7,544 nucleotides of DNA. It comes from Bacteroidota bacterium (lineage in GTDB: Bacteria > Bacteroidota > Bacteroidia > Chitinophagales > Chitinophagaceae). The notes beneath the pieces are model-generated. The model worked only from the letters and a program-made list of their open reading frames with translations, was not told where the DNA came from and ran no database searches. The position numbers and the translations under genes are program-made. This document shows positions 1 to 6,226 of the stretch, piece after piece. The stretch's first letter is position 1. Each line of letters opens with the position of its first letter. The stretch is from the NCBI GenBank assembly GCA_023386395.1, contig JAEWJV010000484.1:1-7544 (forward strand). Direction: 5' to 3'.

Positions 1-21
1 TAAGTTTTTACACCCGGCACT

Positions 22-153
22 ATGGGCGAACTCACACATGTAAGAGAATTTGATGGCAGTATTATTCAAAATAAATCCAATTCAACCGTACGCGACCAGT
101 TATATAAAGCGTATAAAGAACTCACAGAAAAAGAAGGCGAGAAGATTATATAG
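22..153 (+). CDS. Unrecognised short ORF, or 3' remnant of a larger gene
   Basis: The frame is open from base 4 to the TAG at 151-153. Bases 1-3 read TAA in the same frame, so the frame cannot simply continue from upstream. The only ATG is at 22, which would give a 43-residue protein ending in GEKII. The open stretch looks like real coding sequence: it has a mixed, charged C-terminal helix (about RDQLYKAYKELTEKEGE) and a strand-like start (FTPGTMGELTHVREFDG). The coding look begins before the ATG, which hints that this is the tail of a longer protein whose frame was broken just upstream. The next gene starts 9 bases after its stop, as in an operon. I do not recognise the family. A true 43-residue protein, a frameshifted gene or an assembly error at the window edge are all possible. 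Confidence 0.4.
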   Translation: MGELTHVREFDGSIIQNKSNSTVRDQLYKAYKELTEKEGEKII

Positions 154-162
154 TTATATTGA

Positions 163-645
163 ATGAAAACTTTTTCTGCAGAAATATTTATCATCGGCAT
201 TAATCCTTATGTGTTTGTACCGGAAGATATTTTGCAATACCTGTTTAAAAAATCAGGGAAAGAAAAAGGGCATATACCGGTTCTTCTTATCATCAATAAA
301 CAAAGATTCATTCAGCATCTGGTAAAGTATGCAGGCGAATGGCGGCTTTACCTTAACATGCCTATGCGTAAAGCAGCAGGTAAAGATGTGGGAGATACTA
401 TCATCATAAGAATTGATTTTGATGAAACACAACGCATAACGCCAATGCATTCCAGGTTTGATGCTGCATTAAAGAAAAATAAAAAGGCGACGGTTGTTTT
501 TAATAATCTTCCGCCTTATATGCAGAAAGAAATTCTTCGTTATCTCAACAATCTTAAAACAGAAGAATCATTGAATAAAAATATTCCGCGGGCAATAAAT
601 TTTTTATTGGGTAAGGAAAGGTTTATCGGAAGAGATAAACCTTAA
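163..645 (+). CDS. DUF1905 / YdeI-OmdA family protein
   Basis: A 160-residue protein with two small domains seen together in many Bacteroidota proteins. Residues about 4-90 match DUF1905, a small beta-barrel type domain: GINPYVFVPEDIL near 12-24, a KGHIPV strand near 35-40, then GEWRLYLNMPMRKAAG at 58-73 and VGDTIIIRIDFD. Residues about 95-157 match the 'bacteriocin-protection, YdeI/OmpD-associated' domain: RFDAAL at 98-103, LPPYMQKEILRYLNNLKTEE, then RAINFLLG and the terminal FIGRDKP. No signal peptide or membrane segment is visible, so it is probably cytoplasmic. The biochemical role of the family is not established; the bacteriocin-protection label is inherited from a few members. The start at 163 fits the family N-terminus (KTFSAEI) and lies 9 bases after the preceding stop, so co-transcription with the upstream frame is likely. 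Family call is confident, function is not. Confidence 0.85.
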   Translation: MKTFSAEIFIIGINPYVFVPEDILQYLFKKSGKEKGHIPVLLIINKQRFIQHLVKYAGEWRLYLNMPMRKAAGKDVGDTIIIRIDFDETQRITPMHSRFDAALKKNKKATVVFNNLPPYMQKEILRYLNNLKTEESLNKNIPRAINFLLGKERFIGRDKP

Positions 646-664
646 AAGATTTTTTATTTATTGC

Positions 665-680
665 CACAAATACACAAATA
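665..680. repeat. Tandem CACAAATA duplication
   Basis: Two perfect adjacent copies of CACAAATA lie at 665-672 and 673-680, preceded by TTGC. The pattern resembles a decayed form of intergenic inverted repeats of the GCCACGAAT-CACGAAT kind that I remember from Bacteroidota genomes. That resemblance is from memory and is not verified here. Confidence 0.4.
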
Positions 681-700
681 AAAATCCGTGGGTTTTTATT
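677..700 (+). terminator. AT-rich hairpin after the YdeI-like gene
   Basis: AATAAAAATC (677-686) pairs with GGTTTTTATT (691-700) across a CGTG loop: ten base pairs, one of them G-U. The right arm carries a T-run, and the hairpin lies 31 bases after the stop at 643-645. It could end transcription of the 163-645 gene. The stem is almost all A-T, so a strong terminator is doubtful. Confidence 0.35.
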
Positions 701-702
701 AA

Positions 703-800
703 AGACCGCTAATCTCAAATACCGGTCTGACGCTTATGAAGCTTCTGACCGTCTTAGCACTAAATCAGTCATGCTAATTTCGGAAATCCATGTTGAGATT
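703..800. other. Structured intergenic element with nested and competing stems
   Basis: Several inverted repeats are packed into about 100 bases between two convergent genes. An outer pair AATCTCAA (711-718) / TTGAGATT (793-800) is perfect. Inside it, bases 723-751 form a 13-position stem with 11 pairs, two mismatches and an ATG loop (CGGTC...GACCG outside, GCTT...AAGC inside). A second stem is TTAGCA (754-759) / TGCTAA (772-777) with a 12-base loop. Together these give a closed three-way arrangement. In addition AGACCG (703-708) can pair with CGGTCT (723-728), which would compete with the 723-751 stem. No U-run follows these stems on either strand, so they are not plain terminators. Possible identities are a dispersed intergenic repeat, a small structured RNA, or a processed 3' end of the uvrA transcript. 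I do not recognise a known RNA family. Confidence 0.45.
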
Positions 801-832
801 TTATAAACCTCTTTGAAGTAAGCATTCCTCAT
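734..832 (-). CDS. Doubtful 32-residue ORF downstream of uvrA
   Basis: An ATG at 830-832 opens a 32-codon frame that ends at the TAA at 734-736. It is in frame with uvrA and belongs to a 46-codon open stretch that follows the uvrA TAG. It contains KISTWISEISM and ends RRSEAS. No hydrophobic segment or known motif is visible. Its last part coincides with the inverted repeats at 723-800, so the reading frame may be a by-product of a repeat or RNA element. Listed because it is the only coding candidate in the 646-874 gap. Confidence 0.12.
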   Translation of the reverse strand: MRNAYFKEVYKISTWISEISMTDLVLRRSEAS

Positions 833-874
833 ATGATTGGAGAACTTGCCCCGATATTTGGGAGGGAAAGAAGT

Positions 875-3727
875 CTAATTCAACTCGGCCTTCAAAAACT
901 TAGCTGTATGGCTTTCTTTATTTTTCACTAAATCTTCGGGTGTTCCTTCAAACAAAATCCTGCCGCCGCCATCGCCACCTTCAGGGCCGAGATCAATTAC
1001 ATGATCGGCTACTTTAATAACATCAAGATTATGTTCAATTACAAGCACTGTGTTACCACGATCAACCAGTTTATTTAAAACATCAAGCAAGTGCTGAATA
1101 TCTTCAAAATGCAAACCGGTTGTGGGCTCATCCAATATATAAAATGTTTTGCCTGTATCGCGTTTACTTAGTTCTGTTGCCAGTTTTACGCGCTGCGCTT
1201 CACCGCCGCTTAGTGTTACGGCGCTTTGTCCAAGCGTTATATAACCTAGTCCCACTTCTTCCAGCACTTTTATTTTACGATAGATATATGGCACAGGCTG
1301 GAAAAACGCAACCGCCTCTTCAACCGTCATATTCAGTACATCGGAAATGGATTTCCCCTTATACCGTATTTCCAGTGTTTCACGGTTATAACGTTTGCCA
1401 TTACATTTTTCACACGGCACATATACGTCTGGCAAAAAATTCATTTCAATCACACGCATGCCGCCACCCTCACACACATCGCATCTTCCGCTTTTTACAT
1501 TGAATGAAAAACGGCCTGCATTATAGCCACGTATTTTTGCTTCTGGCACCGACGCAAACAAAGTTCTTATATCGGTAAAGAAGCCACAGTAAGTTGCCGG
1601 ATTGCTTCGGGGCGTTCTGCCAATTGGCGATTGGTCAATTTCAATTACTTTATCAATATTTTCCAATCCCTTTATGCTTTTATATTCTAAAGGATTTGTT
1701 TTAGAATTAAACGCATGTTGGGATAAAATTGGATACAGCGTTTCATTAATCAATGTGGATTTACCGCTGCCGCTTACACCGGTTACCACAATAAATTTTC
1801 CTAACGGGAATGCGGCATCTACATTTTTCAGATTATTGCCTTTAGCACCTTTTAATATCAGCTTCTTTCCATTGCCTTTCCTGCGTTCGGCCGGTACCGC
1901 GATGGTATGAATACCATTAAGATAACCCGCTGTAAGTGTGTTCAGTTTCAGCATCTGTTTGGGATCGCCTTCTGCTACTATCCTGCCGCCGTGATAACCG
2001 GCCTTCGGGCCAATATCAATCAAATGGTCTGCTGCGAGCATAATATCTTTATCATGCTCCACAACCAATACGCTGTTTCCAATGTCGCGCAGGTCCTGCA
2101 ATGCGGTAATTAGACGATGATTGTCGCGCTGGTGCAAACCAATAGAAGGCTCATCCAAAATATAGGTAATGCCCTGCAACTGGGAACCAATTTGTGTTGC
2201 CAGGCGTATGCGCTGGCTTTCGCCGCCGCTTAATGTTTTTGAAGGCCTGTTTAGCGTGAGATAAGTTAAGCCAACATTCAGCAAAAAAGTTAAACGTTCA
2301 CGTATCTCTTTAATTACATCCTTTGCAATAGTGCGTTGTTTATTGTTTAGCCTCAATTCAATGCCATCAAACCATGCATACAACTTATCCAGGTTCATTT
2401 CACTTAATTCAGAAACATTCTTTCTATCTATCAAAAACCAAAGGCTTTCTTTTTTCAGGCGGGCGCCATTGCAGGATGGACAGGTTTTTAATGTCATATA
2501 TTTCTGTACCCAGTCGCGCAAGGCTTCGGTGCTGTAAGAAGAAGCGAACCATCGTTTCAGCATTGGTATAATACCTTCATAGCTTCCTGTATATTCGTTA
2601 GGAACAGTTTCGTCATCTGTGTTTACTTCAAGCGAAGCATTGATATTTTTATCGCCATACAGCAAAAGATTTAAATGATCTTCTGGCAATTTTTCTACGG
2701 CTATATCCAGTTTTATCTTATTCTTTTTGGCAAAAGTTTCCACCTGCTGAAATACACTGGCATCCCTTTCCTCGCCTAAAGGTATAAGGGCGCCTTCACG
2801 CACACTTTTAGACCGGTCGGGCAACACCAGGTCCATATCTATTGTAAACACGCTGCCCAATCCTTTGCAGGTTGGACAAGCGCCATACGGTGAATTAAAT
2901 GAAAATGAATTGGGTGAAGGTTCTTCATAAGAAAGGCCTGTATCTGCACACATTAACTGCTTACTGTAAGATGTTATTTCGGCATTGCCTTCAACATGTA
3001 CAAACATTAAATCTTTACCCATTTTTAATGTTTGCTGAACGCTCTGGCTTAACCGGTGGCGAAAGCTGTCTGTTACTTTCAAACGGTCAATCACCACTTC
3101 TATGTCATGAATTTTATAGCGGTCCACCTGCATTTTAGGCGTAATGTCTTTTATCTCTCCATCCACCCTAACCTTTACAAAACCTTTCTTTCTTATTTCT
3201 TCAAACAGTTCGCGGTAATGGCCTTTTCGTCCGCGTACCAATGGCGCCAGCAGAGAAATTTTTTCGTTATCAAACCGCTGAAAAATATTGTTTACAATTT
3301 CTTCTTCGCTCCATTTTACCATTTTTTTGCCTGTATTGTAACTGAAGGCTTCGCCAATGCGTGCATATAACAGGCGCATAAAATCATACACTTCTGTTAC
3401 GGTGCCAACGGTTGAACGCGGGTTTTTATTGGTAGTTTTTTGCTCAATGGAAATTACGGGCGAAAGGCCTGTTATCTTATCCACATCAGGCCTTTCCATT
3501 TCGCCAATAAACTGCCGGGCATAGGCGCCAAAAGTTTCCATATAACGGCGCTGGCCTTCGGCATAAATGGTATCAAAAGCCAGCGACGATTTACCGCTGC
3601 CGCTTATACCTGTTATAACCACCAGCTTATTTTTGGGAATATTGATGTCGATATTCTTGAGATTGTGCGCCCTTGCTCCGTAAACTTCTATTATTTCTTC
3701 GGGTGCTAAACCACCTGTCTCTTTCAT
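875..3727 (-). CDS. uvrA: UvrABC excinuclease subunit A
   Basis: UvrA is the DNA-damage sensor of nucleotide excision repair; as a dimer it loads UvrB onto lesions. The 950-residue length is normal for the family and both ABC ATPase halves are intact. Half one has Walker A GISGSGKSS at 40-48, signature LSGGESQRIRLA at 499-510 and Walker B YILDEPSIGLH at 522-532. Half two has Walker A GVSGSGKST at 650-658, signature LSGGEAQRVKLA at 839-850 and Walker B YILDEPTTGLH at 863-873. The second zinc finger is complete (C749, C752, C772, C775). The first has C260, C284 and C287, but its second position is threonine (T263, in CADTG), which probably weakens metal binding; I believe this is seen in other Bacteroidota but cannot check here. 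The start at 3727 gives the expected short lead before EVYGARAHNLKNI. It is transcribed alone, divergently from the methyltransferase. The stop is TAG, and the frame stays open for 46 codons beyond it. Confidence 0.98.
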   Translation of the reverse strand: MKETGGLAPEEIIEVYGARAHNLKNIDINIPKNKLVVITGISGSGKSSLAFDTIYAEGQRRYMETFGAYARQFIGEMERPDVDKITGLSPVISIEQKTTNKNPRSTVGTVTEVYDFMRLLYARIGEAFSYNTGKKMVKWSEEEIVNNIFQRFDNEKISLLAPLVRGRKGHYRELFEEIRKKGFVKVRVDGEIKDITPKMQVDRYKIHDIEVVIDRLKVTDSFRHRLSQSVQQTLKMGKDLMFVHVEGNAEITSYSKQLMCADTGLSYEEPSPNSFSFNSPYGACPTCKGLGSVFTIDMDLVLPDRSKSVREGALIPLGEERDASVFQQVETFAKKNKIKLDIAVEKLPEDHLNLLLYGDKNINASLEVNTDDETVPNEYTGSYEGIIPMLKRWFASSYSTEALRDWVQKYMTLKTCPSCNGARLKKESLWFLIDRKNVSELSEMNLDKLYAWFDGIELRLNNKQRTIAKDVIKEIRERLTFLLNVGLTYLTLNRPSKTLSGGESQRIRLATQIGSQLQGITYILDEPSIGLHQRDNHRLITALQDLRDIGNSVLVVEHDKDIMLAADHLIDIGPKAGYHGGRIVAEGDPKQMLKLNTLTAGYLNGIHTIAVPAERRKGNGKKLILKGAKGNNLKNVDAAFPLGKFIVVTGVSGSGKSTLINETLYPILSQHAFNSKTNPLEYKSIKGLENIDKVIEIDQSPIGRTPRSNPATYCGFFTDIRTLFASVPEAKIRGYNAGRFSFNVKSGRCDVCEGGGMRVIEMNFLPDVYVPCEKCNGKRYNRETLEIRYKGKSISDVLNMTVEEAVAFFQPVPYIYRKIKVLEEVGLGYITLGQSAVTLSGGEAQRVKLATELSKRDTGKTFYILDEPTTGLHFEDIQHLLDVLNKLVDRGNTVLVIEHNLDVIKVADHVIDLGPEGGDGGGRILFEGTPEDLVKNKESHTAKFLKAELN

Positions 3728-3732
3728 CTTAA

Positions 3733-3740
3733 CAAAAGTA
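3733..3740 (-). promoter_or_regulatory. Candidate Bacteroidota -7 box for uvrA
   Basis: On the minus strand the bases read TACTTTTG, a full match to the Bacteroidota -7 consensus TAnnTTTG. The box ends 5 bases before the uvrA ATG, so transcription would begin at or next to the start codon, giving an almost leaderless mRNA. I see no clear -33 TTTG at the usual distance, which lowers confidence. Confidence 0.3.
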
Positions 3741-3796
3741 GTGACAATAAATTTAATAAAGTTTACCGAATAAACATAGATTGCAGCTTTATTCTT

Positions 3797-4465
3797 ATGC
3801 TTAAATCCATTGAAAGAAGAATATCCTTATTAAATTACAAATTCAGGTTTATTAAAAAAGCTTTCGGGAATAAAAACTTCATACTTTTAGACATAGGGTG
3901 CGGTAATCATAGCCCTTCAAAAACGAAATCCATTTTTCCTAATTGCAGCTATTTTGGATTGGATATTGATAAAACGTATAACAATGATGCAACCGACCTC
4001 ATTGTAGCTGAGGCATTTTACGAACTTGATCTAACAAAACTTGAATTTGATCTAATCCCTGATAATTCGTTTGATTTTATTAGAATGACCCACGTGATTG
4101 AACATTTGCATAATGGTGACGAAGTTTTAAAAAAACTTCTCTCAAAATTAAAAAATGGGGGTTTTTTTTATATAGAATATCCCGGAAAAAAAAGCCTGAG
4201 ACTACCAAGTATGTACGGAACTTTAAACTTTAATGATGACCCAACCCATGTAAGATTATATTCGGTAAGAGAATTAAAAAAAATATTCGAGGCATATGAT
4301 TGCATAATCTTAAAAGCAGGAACAAGAAGAAACATTTGGAATATTTTGACGATGCCCGCAAAAATGATAATATCAATTATAAAACGCGAACGACTGCGAG
4401 GCGATATATTTTGGGATGTTACTGGTTTTGCAGAATATTTATTTGTGCAAAAAAAGACCTCTTAG
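3797..4465 (+). CDS. Class I SAM-dependent methyltransferase
   Basis: A 222-residue protein with the class I (Rossmann-like) methyltransferase fold of the Methyltransf_11/23 type. Motif I is LDIGCGN at 31-37, which binds S-adenosylmethionine; the acidic end of strand two is GLDID at 54-58, where an aspartate should contact the ribose. DNSFDFIRMTHVIEHL at 89-104 covers motifs II-III, and GGFFYIEYPG at 121-130 follows. DPTHVRLYSVREL (148-160) is a motif I associate with methyltransferases of surface-glycan gene sets, so a sugar or lipid substrate is possible, but none can be named. There is no signal peptide. The gene stands alone: divergent from uvrA (69 bases between the starts) and convergent with the LamG gene. 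Base composition is clearly lower in GC than its flanks (18 of 60 bases G or C at both 4141-4200 and 4261-4320), and it has several long homopolymers, both in keeping with recent acquisition. Fold call is confident; substrate unknown. Confidence 0.85.
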   Translation: MLKSIERRISLLNYKFRFIKKAFGNKNFILLDIGCGNHSPSKTKSIFPNCSYFGLDIDKTYNNDATDLIVAEAFYELDLTKLEFDLIPDNSFDFIRMTHVIEHLHNGDEVLKKLLSKLKNGGFFYIEYPGKKSLRLPSMYGTLNFNDDPTHVRLYSVRELKKIFEAYDCIILKAGTRRNIWNILTMPAKMIISIIKRERLRGDIFWDVTGFAEYLFVQKKTS

Positions 4466-4528
4466 TTAAATGAAAAGACCACACTTACAAATCCTCTTGC
4501 CTGTTGGACAGCGATAGATAATTAACAT

Positions 4529-4549
4529 GTTGATAAAATACATATCAAC
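4529..4549. terminator. Weak hairpin between two convergent genes
   Basis: GTTGATA (4529-4535) and TATCAAC (4543-4549) form a perfect 7-base stem with a 7-base loop, lying in the 93-base gap where the methyltransferase and LamG genes converge. The stem is short and AT-rich and no real T-run follows it on either strand, so it is only a candidate shared terminator. Nothing else of note is seen in 4466-4558. Confidence 0.25.
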
Positions 4550-4558
4550 TATTTGGAA

Positions 4559-5350
4559 TCATTTTCCTAATGCATTAGTTACTTTTAGAACTTGCACAGG
4601 AGTAAGAGCGCTATTGTAAATTCTTATTTCATCAATAACTCCATTAAACCAATATGGATAATCAGGCCTTCCTGTAGTACCTATTCTTAATATATCGTCA
4701 TTAGGAGTAAATACAGCCTTCTTTTCTGATCTATTTACCAAAACCCCATTTATGTATAGCTTACCAATATTACCGTTATAGGTGTATACCATTTTGTACC
4801 ATTTATTTAATTTAATGGCATTCTCACCACTTGAAACACCATTAGATTCATATTGATTATCTCCATAAGTGCCATAAGCAATTCCAGTATTATAAAAGCC
4901 TAAAAAATAATCTCCGTTTGATTGGTCATCAACTCCTTTCATTAAAATTCTCGATGCAAAACCGAGGTCGAAATAGTAATCAGTTGGCTTAAATAAAGCT
5001 GCTAAAGTAATTCCTGCAGGAGGATTTAAAGATGGAGAGTTGGGCACTGACATATAACTGCTTGTCCCATTAAATAAATATGCAGTATTAGGTTTTCCGT
5101 TCTTGCCTGTTGCTGTCGTTGCTGTATTATAATCTATATTGTTACTGTTGCCACTATGATCTAAAATATCGCCATTAAAAGTATACCAAGCTACTAGTTT
5201 ATCATTTAATACTGCGGCTTCAACCTCCTCCTTATCAACAGCTCTTTCCGCACTCAGAGTTTCAGTGCTTTCTTTTTTACATGAAATTAATTGAATAAAG
5301 AATAATGCAGTAATAGCAGCAAGAAGCCAGAGTTTAACGTTCGTTCCCAT
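4559..5350 (-). CDS. LamG-domain (concanavalin A-like) lipoprotein
   Basis: A 263-residue predicted lipoprotein. The N-terminus has a short positive start, a hydrophobic stretch (about 7-20) and the lipobox LISC with Cys24 as the lipidated residue, so it should be anchored in the cell envelope. The following KKESTE has little of the acidic signal known to send Bacteroidota lipoproteins to the cell surface, so the side of the outer membrane is uncertain. Residues about 52-258 form one LamG/LamG_3 jelly-roll domain: LVAWYTFNGDILDHSG at 52-67, AYLFNGTSSYMSVPNS at 90-105, KWYKMVYTYNG then GKLYINGVLV to 205, and WFNGVIDEIRIYNSALT at 234-250. Such domains usually bind glycans or proteins. No catalytic domain, Por/T9SS C-terminal tail or SusD partner is present, so it is probably a small binding or adhesion protein. 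Low GC (15 of 60 at 4801-4860) sets it apart from uvrA and the sulfate genes. It is a single-gene unit. Confidence 0.88.
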   Translation of the reverse strand: MGTNVKLWLLAAITALFFIQLISCKKESTETLSAERAVDKEEVEAAVLNDKLVAWYTFNGDILDHSGNSNNIDYNTATTATGKNGKPNTAYLFNGTSSYMSVPNSPSLNPPAGITLAALFKPTDYYFDLGFASRILMKGVDDQSNGDYFLGFYNTGIAYGTYGDNQYESNGVSSGENAIKLNKWYKMVYTYNGNIGKLYINGVLVNRSEKKAVFTPNDDILRIGTTGRPDYPYWFNGVIDEIRIYNSALTPVQVLKVTNALGK

Positions 5351-5369
5351 GAGCTTGAATTTAGTTTTG

Positions 5370-5377
5370 AAAACATA
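5370..5377 (-). promoter_or_regulatory. Possible -7 box for the LamG gene
   Basis: The minus strand reads TATGTTTT, one base short of TAnnTTTG, ending 19 bases before the ATG. Just upstream (5387-5410) an A/T-only inverted repeat, AATTTTTTT / AAAAAAATT, makes this one of the most AT-rich spots in the window. No convincing -33 element is seen. The rest of 5351-5587 holds no gene I can support. Confidence 0.2.
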
Positions 5378-5538
5378 AATATATATAATTTTTTTAAAGG
5401 AAAAAAAATTGTTGACTTTAGATCATAATTAATAGTGATGGTTGTTTTATTGGGTGTCATGAAAATGGAAGATTGAACTTTTCCTACTAGTTATTTTTAA
5501 TATGATTTACGCTTAAAATCTATCGTCTTAATAGGATT

Positions 5539-5546
5539 TATGCTTG
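5539..5546 (+). promoter_or_regulatory. Possible -7 box for the cysC-sat operon
   Basis: TATGCTTG differs from TAnnTTTG at one position and lies 41 bases before the cysC ATG, a plausible distance for a short leader. The leader is A-rich next to the start (CTAAAAAAAACATAGCGTA) with no Shine-Dalgarno, as is usual in Bacteroidota. No SAM riboswitch or T-box pattern was found by eye in 5351-5587, so control by sulfur status is not evident from the sequence. Confidence 0.22.
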
Positions 5547-5587
5547 TCAAACCGTACATTCGCGCAAACTAAAAAAAACATAGCGTA

Positions 5588-6196
5588 ATGGAAGTTGTAA
5601 AAAACATCGTATGGCACGCTGCCACTATCAACAAAGAAGACCGTCACCGTATGAACGGTCACAAATCTGCAATTCTCTGGTACACTGGCCTGTCCGGCGC
5701 CGGGAAATCCACCCTCGCCAACAAGGTTGAAGAAAAATTATATGAAAGAGGTTATCATACCTATGTATTGGATGGCGATAACATTCGCATGGGTTTAAAC
5801 AAAGGCCTTGGATTTACGGCTGATGACCGTAAGGAGAATATCCGCAGGATTGGTGAGGTTGCTAAATTATTTGTTGATGCCGGTGTTTTGGTTTCCACAG
5901 CTTTCGTTTCACCATATATAGAAGACCGCGAAATGGTCCGCGCCCTGGTGAAAGAAGGTGAATTTGTTGAAGTTTATGTAGCCGCTTCGCTGGAAGTGTG
6001 CGAAAGCCGCGATACAAAAGGTTTGTATAAAAAGGCCCGCGCCGGTGAAATAAAAAACTTTACAGGAATCAGCGACCCATATGAAGCGCCTGCAAACCCT
6101 GAATTAACAGTTGACACTGGCAGCCAGACATTAGACGAAAGCGCCCAAACAGTTATCAACTACCTGGAAGAAAAAGGCTACATTCAAAAAGCATAA
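5588..6196 (+). CDS. cysC: Adenylyl-sulfate (APS) kinase
   Basis: CysC transfers phosphate from ATP to the 3' hydroxyl of APS, giving PAPS, the second step of sulfate activation in the cytoplasm. At 202 residues it is a normal stand-alone enzyme. P-loop GLSGAGKST lies at 34-42; the APS-binding [16 protein letters not shown] at 61-76 and [11 protein letters not shown] at 80-90 follow. SPY at 108-110 carries the serine aligned with the residue phosphorylated in the E. coli enzyme. The lid region [20 protein letters not shown] (141-160) followed by ISDPYEAP is typical of active kinases. The start at 5588 gives the usual [14 protein letters not shown] lead. It is the first gene of a pair with sat, 30 bases apart, and is divergent from the LamG gene. 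No residue expected for catalysis appears missing. A true kinase rather than an inactive paralogue is very likely. Confidence 0.96.
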   Translation: MEVVKNIVWHAATINKEDRHRMNGHKSAILWYTGLSGAGKSTLANKVEEKLYERGYHTYVLDGDNIRMGLNKGLGFTADDRKENIRRIGEVAKLFVDAGVLVSTAFVSPYIEDREMVRALVKEGEFVEVYVAASLEVCESRDTKGLYKKARAGEIKNFTGISDPYEAPANPELTVDTGSQTLDESAQTVINYLEEKGYIQKA

Positions 6197-6226
6197 ATCA
6201 ATTCACCAACAAAAAAATAATATAGT

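Noticed and set aside
253..450. Minus-strand 65-codon frame opposite the YdeI-like gene
   Set aside because: Fully inside a recognised gene on the other strand and without any motif.
646..874. tRNA gene suggested by the closed multi-stem shape
   Set aside because: No acceptor stem of 7 pairs, no T-loop GTTC motif and no anticodon arm of the right geometry; not a tRNA.
1120..3709. Many plus-strand open frames opposite uvrA, some over 100 codons
   Set aside because: They lie antisense to a clear UvrA, have no recognisable domains and show the odd composition of reversed coding sequence.
4470..4517. Possible 15-codon frame starting at an ATG just after the methyltransferase stop
   Set aside because: Very short, no conservation evidence and no motif; likely chance in a 93-base gap.
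5409..5425. TTGTTGACTTT resembling a sigma70 -35 box before cysC
   Set aside because: No -10 element at the right spacing, and Bacteroidota promoters use a different consensus.
5639..5660. GACCGT...ACGGTC inverted repeat near the start of cysC, with an alternative ACCGT-ATGA-ACGGT hairpin
   Set aside because: Lies within coding sequence, short, and explained by codons for DRHRMNGH; no evidence for a regulatory role.
5690..5725. Local GC-rich patch with different codon choice around the cysC P-loop
   Set aside because: Explained by the glycine-, alanine- and proline-type codons of a conserved motif; too short to argue for recombination.
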